From JBQTIU01 sp052387815 (GTDB lineage Bacteria; Pseudomonadota; Alphaproteobacteria; CACIAM-22H2): 7,332 bases of DNA. How positions within the stretch are numbered: position 1 is the stretch's first letter; every line of letters begins with the position of its first letter. Shown here one piece after another: positions 1 to 6,771 of the stretch. The notes beneath the pieces are model-generated. The model was not told the origin of the DNA. It did no database searches and was given only the letters and a program-made list of their open reading frames with translations. The stretch lies in assembly GCA_052387815.1 (NCBI GenBank), contig JBQTIU010000089.1, forward strand, positions 1 through 7,332. Reading direction: 5' to 3'. A program made the translations under genes and the position numbers.

Positions 1-5
1 CGCTT

Positions 6-788
6 TCAGTCGTAGGCGCCGATCACGTTCTGGTCGAAATCGATGAGCGCCCCGGTCATCATCTCCGCGGCGTCGCTCAACAGGTAGACGGCGAGCGTCG
101 CGACGTCGGCGGGCTTGATGAGGCGGCCGAAGGCGGACGCGGCTTCGGCGCGGGCGAGCCAGTCCTCGCCCTTGCCCTCGCGCTTCTGGATGGCGTGCTC
201 GGCCGGCGTTTCCGTCCAGCCGAGATTGATGCCGTTGACGCGGATGCGGGCGGCGCGCAGCGCGTGTGCGTTGTTCTTGGTGAGCACGGCGAGCGCGCCC
301 TTGGAGGCCGAATAGGCAGTGAGCTTGGGCTGCCCGCCGTGGCTCGACTGGGTGATGATGTTGACGATGCTGCCGCGCCGGCCGGCCGCCTTCGCCCGGC
401 GCACGAACTCCTGGGTGAGGAGGAACGGCGCGCGCACGTTGACAGCGAACAGAAGGTCCCAGAGCTCGATGCTGGTGTCCTCGATCGTGCCGCGCTCGGT
501 CAGGCCCGCCGCGTTGACGAGGCCGTCGATGCGCCCGAAGCGCCGCTCGGTCTCGGCCGCCAGGTTGCGGCACGGAGCCTCCTGCGCGAGGTCGGCGGTT
601 ACGAAAAGGGCAGGACAGCCCGCCTCCGAGATTTCCTTGACGACCCGCCTGCCGCGCGCGTGCGCACGCCCGGCAATCGCCACCCCGGCCGCGCCGGCGG
701 CGGCGGCGGCGCGCGCGATCCCTTCGCCCACCCCTTGCGTTCCGCCGGTGACGAGGATGATCTTGCCGTCGAGGCGGAGCGTCGTCAT
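6..788 (-). CDS. SDR family oxidoreductase, co-translated with iolG
   Basis: A classical short-chain dehydrogenase/reductase of 260 residues, usual size for the family; cytoplasmic and NAD(P)-dependent. Visible motifs are the cofactor-binding TGGTQGVG (14-21), the ADL acidic site (65-67), NAAG (92-95), the structural Asn in VNV (N117) and YSASK with Tyr159 and Lys163. The catalytic Ser normally lies 13 residues before the Tyr; here that place is Thr146 (in NIITQSSHGG), which is odd. Ser148 and Ser149 are nearby but out of register. The ATG overlaps the iolG stop as ATGA (785-788), so translation is probably coupled. The only upstream ribosome site is a weak AAGG inside iolG. Being locked to iolG suggests a redox step on an inositol, inosose or related polyol, but this is inference and the substrate cannot be read from the sequence. 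The gene is complete and ends 5 bases inside the window. Confidence 0.9.
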   Translation of the reverse strand: MTTLRLDGKIILVTGGTQGVGEGIARAAAAAGAAGVAIAGRAHARGRRVVKEISEAGCPALFVTADLAQEAPCRNLAAETERRFGRIDGLVNAAGLTERGTIEDTSIELWDLLFAVNVRAPFLLTQEFVRRAKAAGRRGSIVNIITQSSHGGQPKLTAYSASKGALAVLTKNNAHALRAARIRVNGINLGWTETPAEHAIQKREGKGEDWLARAEAASAFGRLIKPADVATLAVYLLSDAAEMMTGALIDFDQNVIGAYD

Positions 789-1795
789 CGGCGCACCTTG
801 CGTGGGGGCGGCACGCGGACCGGCCGGCCGGTCTTGAGCGATTCGACGGCCGCGTCGGCGAGCACCAGCGCCTGGCGGCCGTCCTCCGGCCCGACCGGCA
901 TCTTCGTCTTGGTCCGCACGGCGGCGAGGAAGGCGGCGAGCTCCGCCTTGTAGGCCTCGGCGTAGCGTTCGAGGAAGAAGTGGAGCGGCTTGTCGAGGCT
1001 CACCCCCGCGTGGTTGGCGAGCTCGACGGTGGTCGGCGTGCGGTTGCCGGCCGCCAGCCGGCCTCCCGATCCCAGCACCTCGAGGCGCTGATCGTAGCCG
1101 TAGGTCGCGCGCCGGCTGTTGTTGATATGGCAGAGGCGGCCCCCTCGCGTGCGCATGACGACCATCGCCGAGTCGACATCGCCGAGTCGTCCGACCGCCT
1201 TGTCGACCAGGCAGCTTCCGGCGGCGAACACCCAATCCGGTTCCTCGCCCAACAGCCAGCGCGCCATGTCGAAGTCGTGGATGGTCATGTCGCGGAACTG
1301 CCCGCCCGAGGTCTTGAGGTAGCTCAACGGCGGCAGGCCCGGATCGCGGCTGGTGATGATGACCTGCTCGACCTTGCCGATCTCGCCGGCGGCCAGGCGG
1401 TCGCGAAGGGCGCGGAAACTCGGGTCGAAGCGCCGGTTGAAGCCGACCAACATCGGCACGCGCGCCCGCCGCACGGCGGCAAGGCAGGCATCGACGCGCG
1501 CCAGCGACAGGTCGATGGGCTTCTCGCAGAAGATCGCCTTGCCGGCCGCGGCGGCGCGGCTCACCAGCTCGGCATGGGTGTCGGTCGAAGACGCGATCAG
1601 CGCCGCCCCAACCGCGGGATCGGCGAGCGCCTCGCTTGCCCCCGCGACCTTGGCCCCGAAGCGGCGAGCGAGTGCCGCGGCCGCCTTGGCGTTGACATCG
1701 ACGACATAACGCAACCGCGCGTGCCGGTCGGCGGCGAGGTTGGCGGCATGGATGGCGCCGATGCGCCCGGCGCCGAACTGCACGAACTCGATCAT
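785..1795 (-). CDS. iolG: Inositol 2-dehydrogenase (Gfo/Idh/MocA family)
   Basis: Predicted to oxidise myo-inositol to scyllo-inosose with NAD+, the first step of inositol catabolism, in the cytoplasm. The 336 residues match the usual 330-345. The N-terminal Rossmann fold shows GAGRIG (8-13) and Asp33 after the second strand, which favours NAD. The family lysine is Lys92 in EKP (91-93). The C-terminal half carries GGQFRDMTIHDFDMARWL (164-181), where Asp169 and His173 correspond by spacing to the catalytic Asp/His pair known in Bacillus IolG. The ATG at 1795 is chosen because a strong GGAGGAG lies 4 bases upstream; an in-frame ATG at 1813 would place that site inside the gene. The stop overlaps the SDR start. 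It is divergent from iolD. Related family members act on other cyclitols or sugars (for example scyllo-inositol), so the exact substrate is less sure than the family; the iolDE neighbours support inositol. Confidence 0.88.
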   Translation of the reverse strand: MIEFVQFGAGRIGAIHAANLAADRHARLRYVVDVNAKAAAALARRFGAKVAGASEALADPAVGAALIASSTDTHAELVSRAAAAGKAIFCEKPIDLSLARVDACLAAVRRARVPMLVGFNRRFDPSFRALRDRLAAGEIGKVEQVIITSRDPGLPPLSYLKTSGGQFRDMTIHDFDMARWLLGEEPDWVFAAGSCLVDKAVGRLGDVDSAMVVMRTRGGRLCHINNSRRATYGYDQRLEVLGSGGRLAAGNRTPTTVELANHAGVSLDKPLHFFLERYAEAYKAELAAFLAAVRTKTKMPVGPEDGRQALVLADAAVESLKTGRPVRVPPPRKVRR

Positions 1796-1799
1796 CGAA

Positions 1800-1806
1800 C
1801 TCCTCC
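1800..1806 (-). promoter_or_regulatory. Shine-Dalgarno site of iolG
   Basis: GGAGGAG on the minus strand, 4 bases before the ATG at 1795. It decides the start against the in-frame ATG at 1813. Further upstream a TACGAT (1824-1829, minus strand) could be a -10 element, but no convincing -35 was found. Confidence 0.7.
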
Positions 1807-1859
1807 GACCCATCCGTAGGGCTATCGTATTTGGCGGACTCTAAGCGGGCTTCCGTAGA

Positions 1860-2090
1860 CGCGGCGCGAGGCATCGCCTCGCCGCAAGGACCCTCTCCAG
1901 GGGGCGATGTCCATCGACATCGGGTGGCGAGCGTGAGCCGAGCCCGCGCGAGGCGCTGCCTCGCGAGGGGCAGCGCTGAATTGGGTTGCGCCGGCCCCTC
2001 ACGCGCCGCTGCGCGGCGACCTCTCCCGACGGGAGAGGTGAAGCGATCGATCTCGCGGCGTCCAAATGCAATTGCCCTCACCCGTCCGGC
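1860..2090. repeat. Hairpin-rich intergenic repeat (REP-like mosaic) between iolG and iolD
   Basis: This stretch has no credible gene and is packed with short perfect inverted repeats. They are GCGAGGC/GCCTCGC with loop ATC (1866-1882), CGATGTC/GACATCG with loop CATC (1905-1922), CGCGAGGC/GCCTCGCG with loop GCT (1947-1965), GAGGGGC/GCCCCTC as a longer-range pair (1965-1971 with 1994-2000), CGCCGC/GCGGCG with loop TGC (2004-2018) and ACCTCTCCC/GGGAGAGGT with loop GAC (2019-2039). The first and third hairpins share the same GCGAGGC-N3-GCCTCGC core 82 bases apart. The CCCTCAC and CCTCTCCC-GGGAGAGG blocks resemble intergenic repeats scattered through many GC-rich proteobacterial genomes, and their read-through gives typical spurious peptides such as PLPSGEVAAQRRVRG. 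That resemblance is from memory; the copy number cannot be seen from one window. The edges are approximate. Confidence 0.7.
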
Positions 2091-2108
2091 CTGGCGGCTT
2101 GTTCCCGA

Positions 2109-2118
2109 TGTGATAAAT
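2109..2118 (+). promoter_or_regulatory. Possible extended -10 element for iolD
   Basis: TGTGATAAAT is the only AT-rich patch between the repeat and iolD. GATAAA (2112-2117) matches 4 of 6 bases of TATAAT and is preceded by TGT, as in an extended -10. The hexamer 17 bases upstream (GCCTGG) is a poor -35, so the call rests on the -10 alone. It would start transcription roughly 40 bases before the iolD start. Confidence 0.25.
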
Positions 2119-2154
2119 CCGTAGTCTCGGCCGAGCCGTCAACCGGAATCGTTC

Positions 2155-2160
2155 GGGAGG
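2155..2160 (+). promoter_or_regulatory. Shine-Dalgarno site of iolD
   Basis: GGGAGG lies 6 bases before the TTG at 2167. It selects the TTG over the in-frame ATG at 2188, which has no such site at a proper distance. Confidence 0.7.
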
Positions 2161-2166
2161 AACTGC

Positions 2167-3987
2167 TTGGCGACCGTCCGCTTGACCATGGCCGAGGCCC
2201 TCGTTCGCTGTCTTGCCGCCCAGGAGGTCGACATCGACGGCCGACGCGAGAAGCTGTTCGGCGGCGTGTTCGCGATCTTCGGCCATGGCAACGTCGCCGG
2301 CCTGGGGCCGGCGCTCCATGCCGAACGGCGGAGGCTGCCCACCTTGCGCGCCCACAACGAGCAGGCGATGGCGCATGCCGCCATCGCGTTCGCCAAGACC
2401 CATGCGCGGCGGCGGATGATGGCCTGCACGACCTCGATCGGCCCCGGCGCCACCAACATGGTCACCGCCGCGGCGCTCGCCCACGTCAACCGGCTCCCCG
2501 TGCTGTTCCTGCCCGGCGACGTGTTCGCCGGCCGGCGGCCGGACCCGGTCCTGCAGCAGGTCGAGGATTTCGGCGAACCGATCGTCTCCGCCAACGACTG
2601 CTTCCGGCCGGTGTCGCGCTATTTCGACCGCATCGCCCGCCCCGAGCAGTTGCTCACCAGCTTGCCGGCCGCCCTGCGCGTGCTCACCGATGCGGCCGAA
2701 TGCGGCCCGGCGACCATCGCCCTGCCGCAGGACGTGCAGCCCGAAAGCTTCGACTACCCGGTCGAGTTCTTCCGTCCTCGGGTCCACGCTTTGCGCCGCC
2801 CGGGCCCCGATCCGCGCCAGCTCGCGGCGGCGGCCTCGATTCTCAAGGCCGCGCGCCGGCCCCTGATCGTCGCCGGCGGCGGGGTCAAATATTCGCTCGC
2901 CGAGCGCGCGCTCGGCGAATTCGCGTCGGCGCGCGGGATTCCGGTCGCCGAGACCCAGGCCGGAAAGGGGAGTCTGGCCTGGGACCATCCCGCCAATGTC
3001 GGCGGCATCGGCGTGACCGGAGCGAGCGCCGCCAACCGGCTGGCGGCCGATGCCGACGTGGTGCTGGCGATCGGCACCCGGCTTGGCGACTTCACGACCG
3101 GCTCGCGGGCCCTGTTCGCGAACGCCACTGTCGTCGCCCTCAACGTGGCGGCGCATGACGCCGGCAAGCACGGCGCGTTGGCCGTGGTCGCCGACGCGCT
3201 GAGCGGGCTCGAGGGGTTGGCGGCAAGGATGGGGCGCTGGCGCGCCGGGGCCGCGTGGACGGCGCGCGCGGCGCGGCTCAAGCGCGCCTGGGGCCGGGCC
3301 GTCGAGCGCTTGACGCGACCGCGTCCGGGCGTGCCGAGCGATGCGCAGATCCTGGGGGCGGTCAACCGCGCCGCCGGGCGGCGCTCGATCGTGGTCTGCG
3401 CCGCGGGCGGGCTGCCCGGCGAGCTGCACAAGCTGTGGCGGGCCCACGACAGCACCGGCTATCACCTCGAATACGGCTACTCGTGCATGGGCTACGAGAT
3501 CGCCGGCGGGCTCGGCGCCAAGCTCGCCGCCCCGCGGCGCGAGGTCTACGTGCTGGTCGGCGACGGCAGCTACCTGATGCTCAACTCGGAGATCGCAACC
3601 TCGGTGGCCACGGGTTGCAAGCTCGTCGTCGTCGTGGTCGACAATCACGGCTACGGCTGCATCCATCGCCTGCAGGTGGCGACCGGCGGCGCGCCGTTCA
3701 ACAATCTGCTGGGCGCCCCGGGCGTCGATTTCGCCCAGCATGCGCGGAGCCTGGGCGCTGAGGCGGTCAAGGCCGCAACCATCGCCGAGCTCGAAGCGGC
3801 GCTCGGGCGCGCCAAGCGGGCGCGCAAGACGTTCGTCATCGTCATCGACGCCGACCCGCTGGCCAGCACTGCCGAGGGCGGCGCGTGGTGGGACGTGCCG
3901 GTCGGCGATGTCGCCCGCGGGCCGCGCCTTGGCGCCGCGCGCGCGGCCTATGAGCGCGCCCGCCGCCGCCAGCGCCTGGGAGGCTGA
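2167..3987 (+). CDS. iolD: 3D-(3,5/4)-trihydroxycyclohexane-1,2-dione acylhydrolase (decyclizing)
   Basis: A ThDP-dependent enzyme that hydrolytically opens the dione ring to 5-deoxy-glucuronate, the third step of inositol breakdown. The 606 residues fit the family's usual 610-640. The N-terminal pyrimidine-binding domain holds the ThDP-activating glutamate, Glu65, in RAHNEQAMAHAA. A central domain follows at about 205-350. The C-terminal diphosphate domain carries the metal/ThDP motif beginning GDGSYLMLNSE (465-475) and closing with DNHGYG, where Asp466 and Asn493 are the expected Mg ligands. The start is TTG, supported by GGGAGG 6 bases upstream and by the protein beginning ATVRLTMAEALV, which resembles known IolD N-termini. 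It is followed after one base by iolE, so the two form an operon. Other ThDP enzymes (acetolactate synthase type) share the fold, but the N-terminal sequence and the iolE partner favour IolD. Confidence 0.93.
   Translation: MATVRLTMAEALVRCLAAQEVDIDGRREKLFGGVFAIFGHGNVAGLGPALHAERRRLPTLRAHNEQAMAHAAIAFAKTHARRRMMACTTSIGPGATNMVTAAALAHVNRLPVLFLPGDVFAGRRPDPVLQQVEDFGEPIVSANDCFRPVSRYFDRIARPEQLLTSLPAALRVLTDAAECGPATIALPQDVQPESFDYPVEFFRPRVHALRRPGPDPRQLAAAASILKAARRPLIVAGGGVKYSLAERALGEFASARGIPVAETQAGKGSLAWDHPANVGGIGVTGASAANRLAADADVVLAIGTRLGDFTTGSRALFANATVVALNVAAHDAGKHGALAVVADALSGLEGLAARMGRWRAGAAWTARAARLKRAWGRAVERLTRPRPGVPSDAQILGAVNRAAGRRSIVVCAAGGLPGELHKLWRAHDSTGYHLEYGYSCMGYEIAGGLGAKLAAPRREVYVLVGDGSYLMLNSEIATSVATGCKLVVVVVDNHGYGCIHRLQVATGGAPFNNLLGAPGVDFAQHARSLGAEAVKAATIAELEAALGRAKRARKTFVIVIDADPLASTAEGGAWWDVPVGDVARGPRLGAARAAYERARRRQRLGG
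3978..3983 (+). promoter_or_regulatory. Shine-Dalgarno site of iolE inside the iolD end
   Basis: GGGAGG lies within the last codons of iolD, 5 bases before the GTG at 3989. It fixes the iolE start and points to translation in step with iolD. Confidence 0.65.
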
Positions 3988-3988
3988 G

Positions 3989-4876
3989 GTGGCGGTCCGC
4001 ATCGGCATCAATCCGCTGACCTGGACCAACGACGACATGCCCGAGCTCGGCGGCGAGGTGGCGCTCGACACCTGCCTCGCCGAGGTGAGGCTCGCCGGCT
4101 ACGACGGCGTCGAGCTCGGCCATAAGTTTCCGCGGGCGCCCGAGGCGCTGCGGCCGGTCCTCGCCCGCCACGGGCTCGCCCTGGTCTCGGGCTGGTATGG
4201 GGCGCGGCTGGTGGAGCGCTCGGCCGAGGCGGAAATCGAAGCGGTCGGGGACCATCTGGCCCTCCTTGCGGCGATGGGCGCGAGCGTCATGGTGTTCGCC
4301 GAGGTGAGCGGCGCCGTCCACGGCGACCGCCAGGCGAGACTCGCAGGCCGGCCTCGGCTGGCCGCCGGCGAGTGGCCGCGCTTCGCCGCGCGGCTTTCCG
4401 CCGTCGCCCGCCACCTCGAGGCCCGCGGCGTCAAGCTCGCCTACCATCATCACATGGGGACCGTGATCGAGACCGCGGACGAGATCGACCGGCTGATGGC
4501 GGCGACCGGCCCCGAGGTCGGGCTGCTCATCGACACCGGGCACCTCGCCTATGCCGGCGGCGATCCGGTGACGCTCGCCCGGCGCCACGGACGGCGCGTC
4601 GTGCACGTGCATTGCAAGGACGTGCGCCCGGCGGTGCTGGCGGCGGCGCGGCGCGACGGCTTGAGCTTTCTCGACGCTGTGCTCGCCGGCGTGTTCACGG
4701 TGCCGGGCGACGGCGCGCTCGACTATCGGGCGCTGCTGCCGGTCCTGGCGGCGGCCGGCTATCGCGGCTGGCTGGTGGTCGAGGCCGAGCAGGACCCGGC
4801 CAAGGCCCATCCCTTGACCTATGCCCGGATGGGCCATGACTTCCTCCGCCCGCTCGCCGGCGCGGCGCGCCTGTAG
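3989..4876 (+). CDS. iolE: Inosose dehydratase (myo-inosose-2 dehydratase)
   Basis: Predicted to dehydrate scyllo-inosose to trihydroxycyclohexane-1,2-dione, the substrate of IolD. The 295 residues match the family (about 290-305). It is a xylose-isomerase-like TIM barrel beginning VRIGINPLTWTNDDMPELGG, typical of IolE. Metal-site candidates are Asp182 and His185 in IDTGH (181-185), His206 and His208 in HVHCKD (206-211) and Glu265 in VVEAEQDP (263-270). YHHHMGTVIET (152-162) is the conserved histidine-rich loop. The GTG start is chosen because GGGAGG is 5 bases upstream and iolD ends one base before it. An in-frame ATG at 3950 would add 13 residues of low-complexity alanine-rich sequence and overlap iolD. 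iolB, which often follows iolE, is absent here. The sugar-isomerase family is wide, but start sequence and context make IolE the clear choice. Confidence 0.92.
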   Translation: MAVRIGINPLTWTNDDMPELGGEVALDTCLAEVRLAGYDGVELGHKFPRAPEALRPVLARHGLALVSGWYGARLVERSAEAEIEAVGDHLALLAAMGASVMVFAEVSGAVHGDRQARLAGRPRLAAGEWPRFAARLSAVARHLEARGVKLAYHHHMGTVIETADEIDRLMAATGPEVGLLIDTGHLAYAGGDPVTLARRHGRRVVHVHCKDVRPAVLAAARRDGLSFLDAVLAGVFTVPGDGALDYRALLPVLAAAGYRGWLVVEAEQDPAKAHPLTYARMGHDFLRPLAGAARL

Positions 4877-4908
4877 GCGTGGGGGCGTTGCCCCGCGCGG
4901 CGACGCCT
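4875..4908 (+). terminator. Possible compound hairpin after iolE
   Basis: An outer pair AGGCGT/ACGCCT (4875-4880 with 4903-4908) encloses a GGGGC/GCCCC hairpin with loop GTT (4882-4894). It begins at the iolE stop codon. No T-run follows, so it is at best a weak or Rho-assisted terminator, or an mRNA-end stabiliser. Confidence 0.25.
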
Positions 4909-4994
4909 CGCCCCTAGAGACGGAATGTGCCGGCATTTTGCAGGGGCGGGTCTGTGACCGGCCCGTTTGAAACTCACGCCGGGCCTGATTTCCC

Positions 4995-5023
4995 TTGCAT
5001 TCGCGCGTCTTGGGCTCATTATC
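4995..5023 (+). promoter_or_regulatory. Weak promoter candidate for the Na/Pi transporter
   Basis: TTGCAT (4995-5000) and CATTAT (5017-5022) are 16 bases apart, matching 3 of 6 and 4 of 6 consensus bases. The rest of the iolE-transporter gap (4909-4994) shows nothing else. If this is the promoter, the translation start must lie downstream, for example at the ATT at 5091. Confidence 0.2.
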
Positions 5024-6746
5024 TTCGCCCCTCGTTTTACGACCGGCTTGGGGCCGGGCGCTTGCCTTCGGCCCCGAGGAGCATGCGGCGATTTCGGCGA
5101 CCACGATTCTGATCCACATTCTGGGCGGGGTGGCCCTGCTGTTGTGGGGCTTGCGCATGGTGCGCACGGGGGCGTTGCGCGCCTATGGCGGCGATCTCAG
5201 GCGCTGGATCGGGGTCGGTCTCGGCCACCGCCTGTCGGCGTTCGCCGCGGGGCTCGGCGTCACCGGCATCCTGCAGAGCAGCACGGCGACGGCGCTGATG
5301 ACGGCCTCGTTCGCCGAGCGCGGCATGCTGGCCACGGCGCCGGCCTTGGGCGTGATGCTCGGCGCCGATGTCGGGACCTCGCTGATCGCCCAGGTGCTGT
5401 CCTTCGATCTCGCCTGGCTGTCGCCGATCCTGTTCCTCGTGGGCGTGGCCGCCTTCATGATCGCCGCCGGCTCGCGGCACCGCGACCTCGGCCGGGTCGC
5501 GATCGGCCTCGGGCTGATGCTCTTGGCCCTCGAGCTCATCGTCGAGGCCTCGGCGCCGATTCGCGGCTCGGCCACCGTGGAAGCGGTCATGGGCGGGCTG
5601 GCGGGCGAGCCGCTGATCGCGCTCGCGCTCGCCGCCGGGCTCACCTGGCTTGCCCATTCCAGCCTCGCGACCGTGCTGCTGGTCATGTCGCTTGCGGACG
5701 CGGCGATGTTGCCGGTCGGCCTCGCCTTCGTGCTGGTGCTCGGTGCCAATCTCGGCGGCGCCGCGCCGGCGGCGGTGGCGACTTGGCGCGGGGACGCCGT
5801 GGCCAGGCGCGTGACGCTCGGCAATCTCGGCTTCCGCCTGGTGGGCTGCCTCCTCATGCTGCCGTTCGTGGCCGCGCTCGAGCCCTGGCTCGGCGCGCTC
5901 GATGCCGATCTGGGCCGCCAAGTCGTCAACTTCCACACCGCGTTCAACCTCGCGCTGGCGCTCGTATTCCTGCCGCTGCTCGGGCCGGCGGCGAAACTGG
6001 CCCGGCGCCTGTTGCCCGACCGGGTCGAAGTAGAGGACCCGTCGAAGCCGCGCTACCTCGATTCAACCGCGCTCGAGACCCCGTCGCTCGCCATCGCGGC
6101 GGCGGCGCGCGAGACCCTGCGCATGGGTGACACGCTCGAGCGCATGCTGCGCGATACGATCAAGGTGTTCGAGACCGACGACCGCAGGCTCGCCGACGAC
6201 ATCTGCCGCATGGACGACACGGTCGACGGGCTGCACGAGGCGATCAAGCTCTACCTGACGCAGGTGAGCCGCGAGACCCTGAGCGAAGCCGACCACCGGC
6301 GCGCCATGGACATCATCGCCTTCACCACCAACCTCGAGCATGTCGGCGACATCATCGACAAGAACCTGATGGAGCTCGCGGTCAAGAAGATCCGGAATCG
6401 GCTGAAATTCTCCGACGAGGGCTTCGCCGAGATCGTCGACCTGCACGCCCACGCGCTCGCCAATTTGAAGCTGGCCTTGGGCGTGTTCATCGCCGGCGAC
6501 GTCAAGATGGCCCGTCAGCTCTTGGAGGAGAAGGTCCAGTTCCGCGACCGCGAGCGCCACGCCGCCGAGAAGCATTTGAGCCGGCTCCGGGTCGGCCGGA
6601 TCGAGAGCATCGAGACCAGCTCGCTGCACCTCGACATCCTGCGCGACCTCAAGCGCATCAACTCGCACCTGACCTCGGTCGCCTACCCGATCCTCGAGCA
6701 GGCGGGCGAGCTGCGCCAAAGCCGGCTGCGCACCGCCGGGACGTGA
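4995..6746 (+). CDS. Na+/phosphate cotransporter family protein with PhoU-like domain
   Basis: An inner-membrane carrier of the NptA / Na-Pi cotransporter II type, predicted to move inorganic phosphate with sodium. From the TTG at 4995 it has 583 residues, slightly above the bacterial norm near 550. The membrane part (about 37-340) contains two inverted-type repeats: the first has GILQSSTATALM (91-102) and GADVGTSL (123-130), the second LAHSSLATVLL (219-229) and GANLGG (250-255). The second repeat has His in place of the Gln of QSS. A helical PhoU-like domain follows (about 368-570) with LEHVGDIIDKN (447-457) and DILRDLKRINSHL (547-559), the usual metal-site helices. The start is uncertain: TTG 4995 and TTG 5010 lack ribosome sites, while homology-like sequence begins near residue 33. 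An ATT at 5091 has GAGGAG 9 bases upstream. The transporter family is sure; the ion and substrate are inferred. Confidence 0.87.
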   Translation: MHSRVLGSLSSPLVLRPAWGRALAFGPEEHAAISATTILIHILGGVALLLWGLRMVRTGALRAYGGDLRRWIGVGLGHRLSAFAAGLGVTGILQSSTATALMTASFAERGMLATAPALGVMLGADVGTSLIAQVLSFDLAWLSPILFLVGVAAFMIAAGSRHRDLGRVAIGLGLMLLALELIVEASAPIRGSATVEAVMGGLAGEPLIALALAAGLTWLAHSSLATVLLVMSLADAAMLPVGLAFVLVLGANLGGAAPAAVATWRGDAVARRVTLGNLGFRLVGCLLMLPFVAALEPWLGALDADLGRQVVNFHTAFNLALALVFLPLLGPAAKLARRLLPDRVEVEDPSKPRYLDSTALETPSLAIAAAARETLRMGDTLERMLRDTIKVFETDDRRLADDICRMDDTVDGLHEAIKLYLTQVSRETLSEADHRRAMDIIAFTTNLEHVGDIIDKNLMELAVKKIRNRLKFSDEGFAEIVDLHAHALANLKLALGVFIAGDVKMARQLLEEKVQFRDRERHAAEKHLSRLRVGRIESIETSSLHLDILRDLKRINSHLTSVAYPILEQAGELRQSRLRTAGT

Positions 6747-6771
6747 GCGGGGCGGGCGCAGGCAGGGGGCG

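Noticed and set aside
1866..1965. Two copies of a GCGAGGC hairpin considered as a CRISPR or operator pair
   Set aside because: There are only two copies with unequal flanks and no spacers of fixed length; a REP-like repeat explains them better.
6..2081. A 691-codon open frame on the minus strand covering the SDR, iolG and the repeat
   Set aside because: Only its last 260 codons are the real SDR. The rest is an arginine-rich out-of-frame reading of iolG and the repeat, with no start signal.
1999..4071. A 690-codon minus-strand frame opposite iolD
   Set aside because: It is antisense to a well-supported gene, has biased Arg/Gly/Pro composition and shows no domain; high GC alone explains its length.
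3842..5167. A 441-codon minus-strand frame opposite iolE
   Set aside because: It is a shadow of iolE in GC-rich DNA, with no recognisable motif or ribosome site.
4967..6130. A plus-strand frame starting with a hydrophobic, signal-like stretch before the transporter
   Set aside because: The hydrophobic start lasts only about 30 residues and then becomes an Arg/Ala-rich shadow of the transporter. No ribosome site precedes its TTG. A frameshift joining it to the transporter cannot be excluded but has no positive support.
6747..6771. Bidirectional terminator between the convergent transporter and hicB genes
   Set aside because: The 25-base gap is G-rich on one strand with no inverted repeat or T-run.
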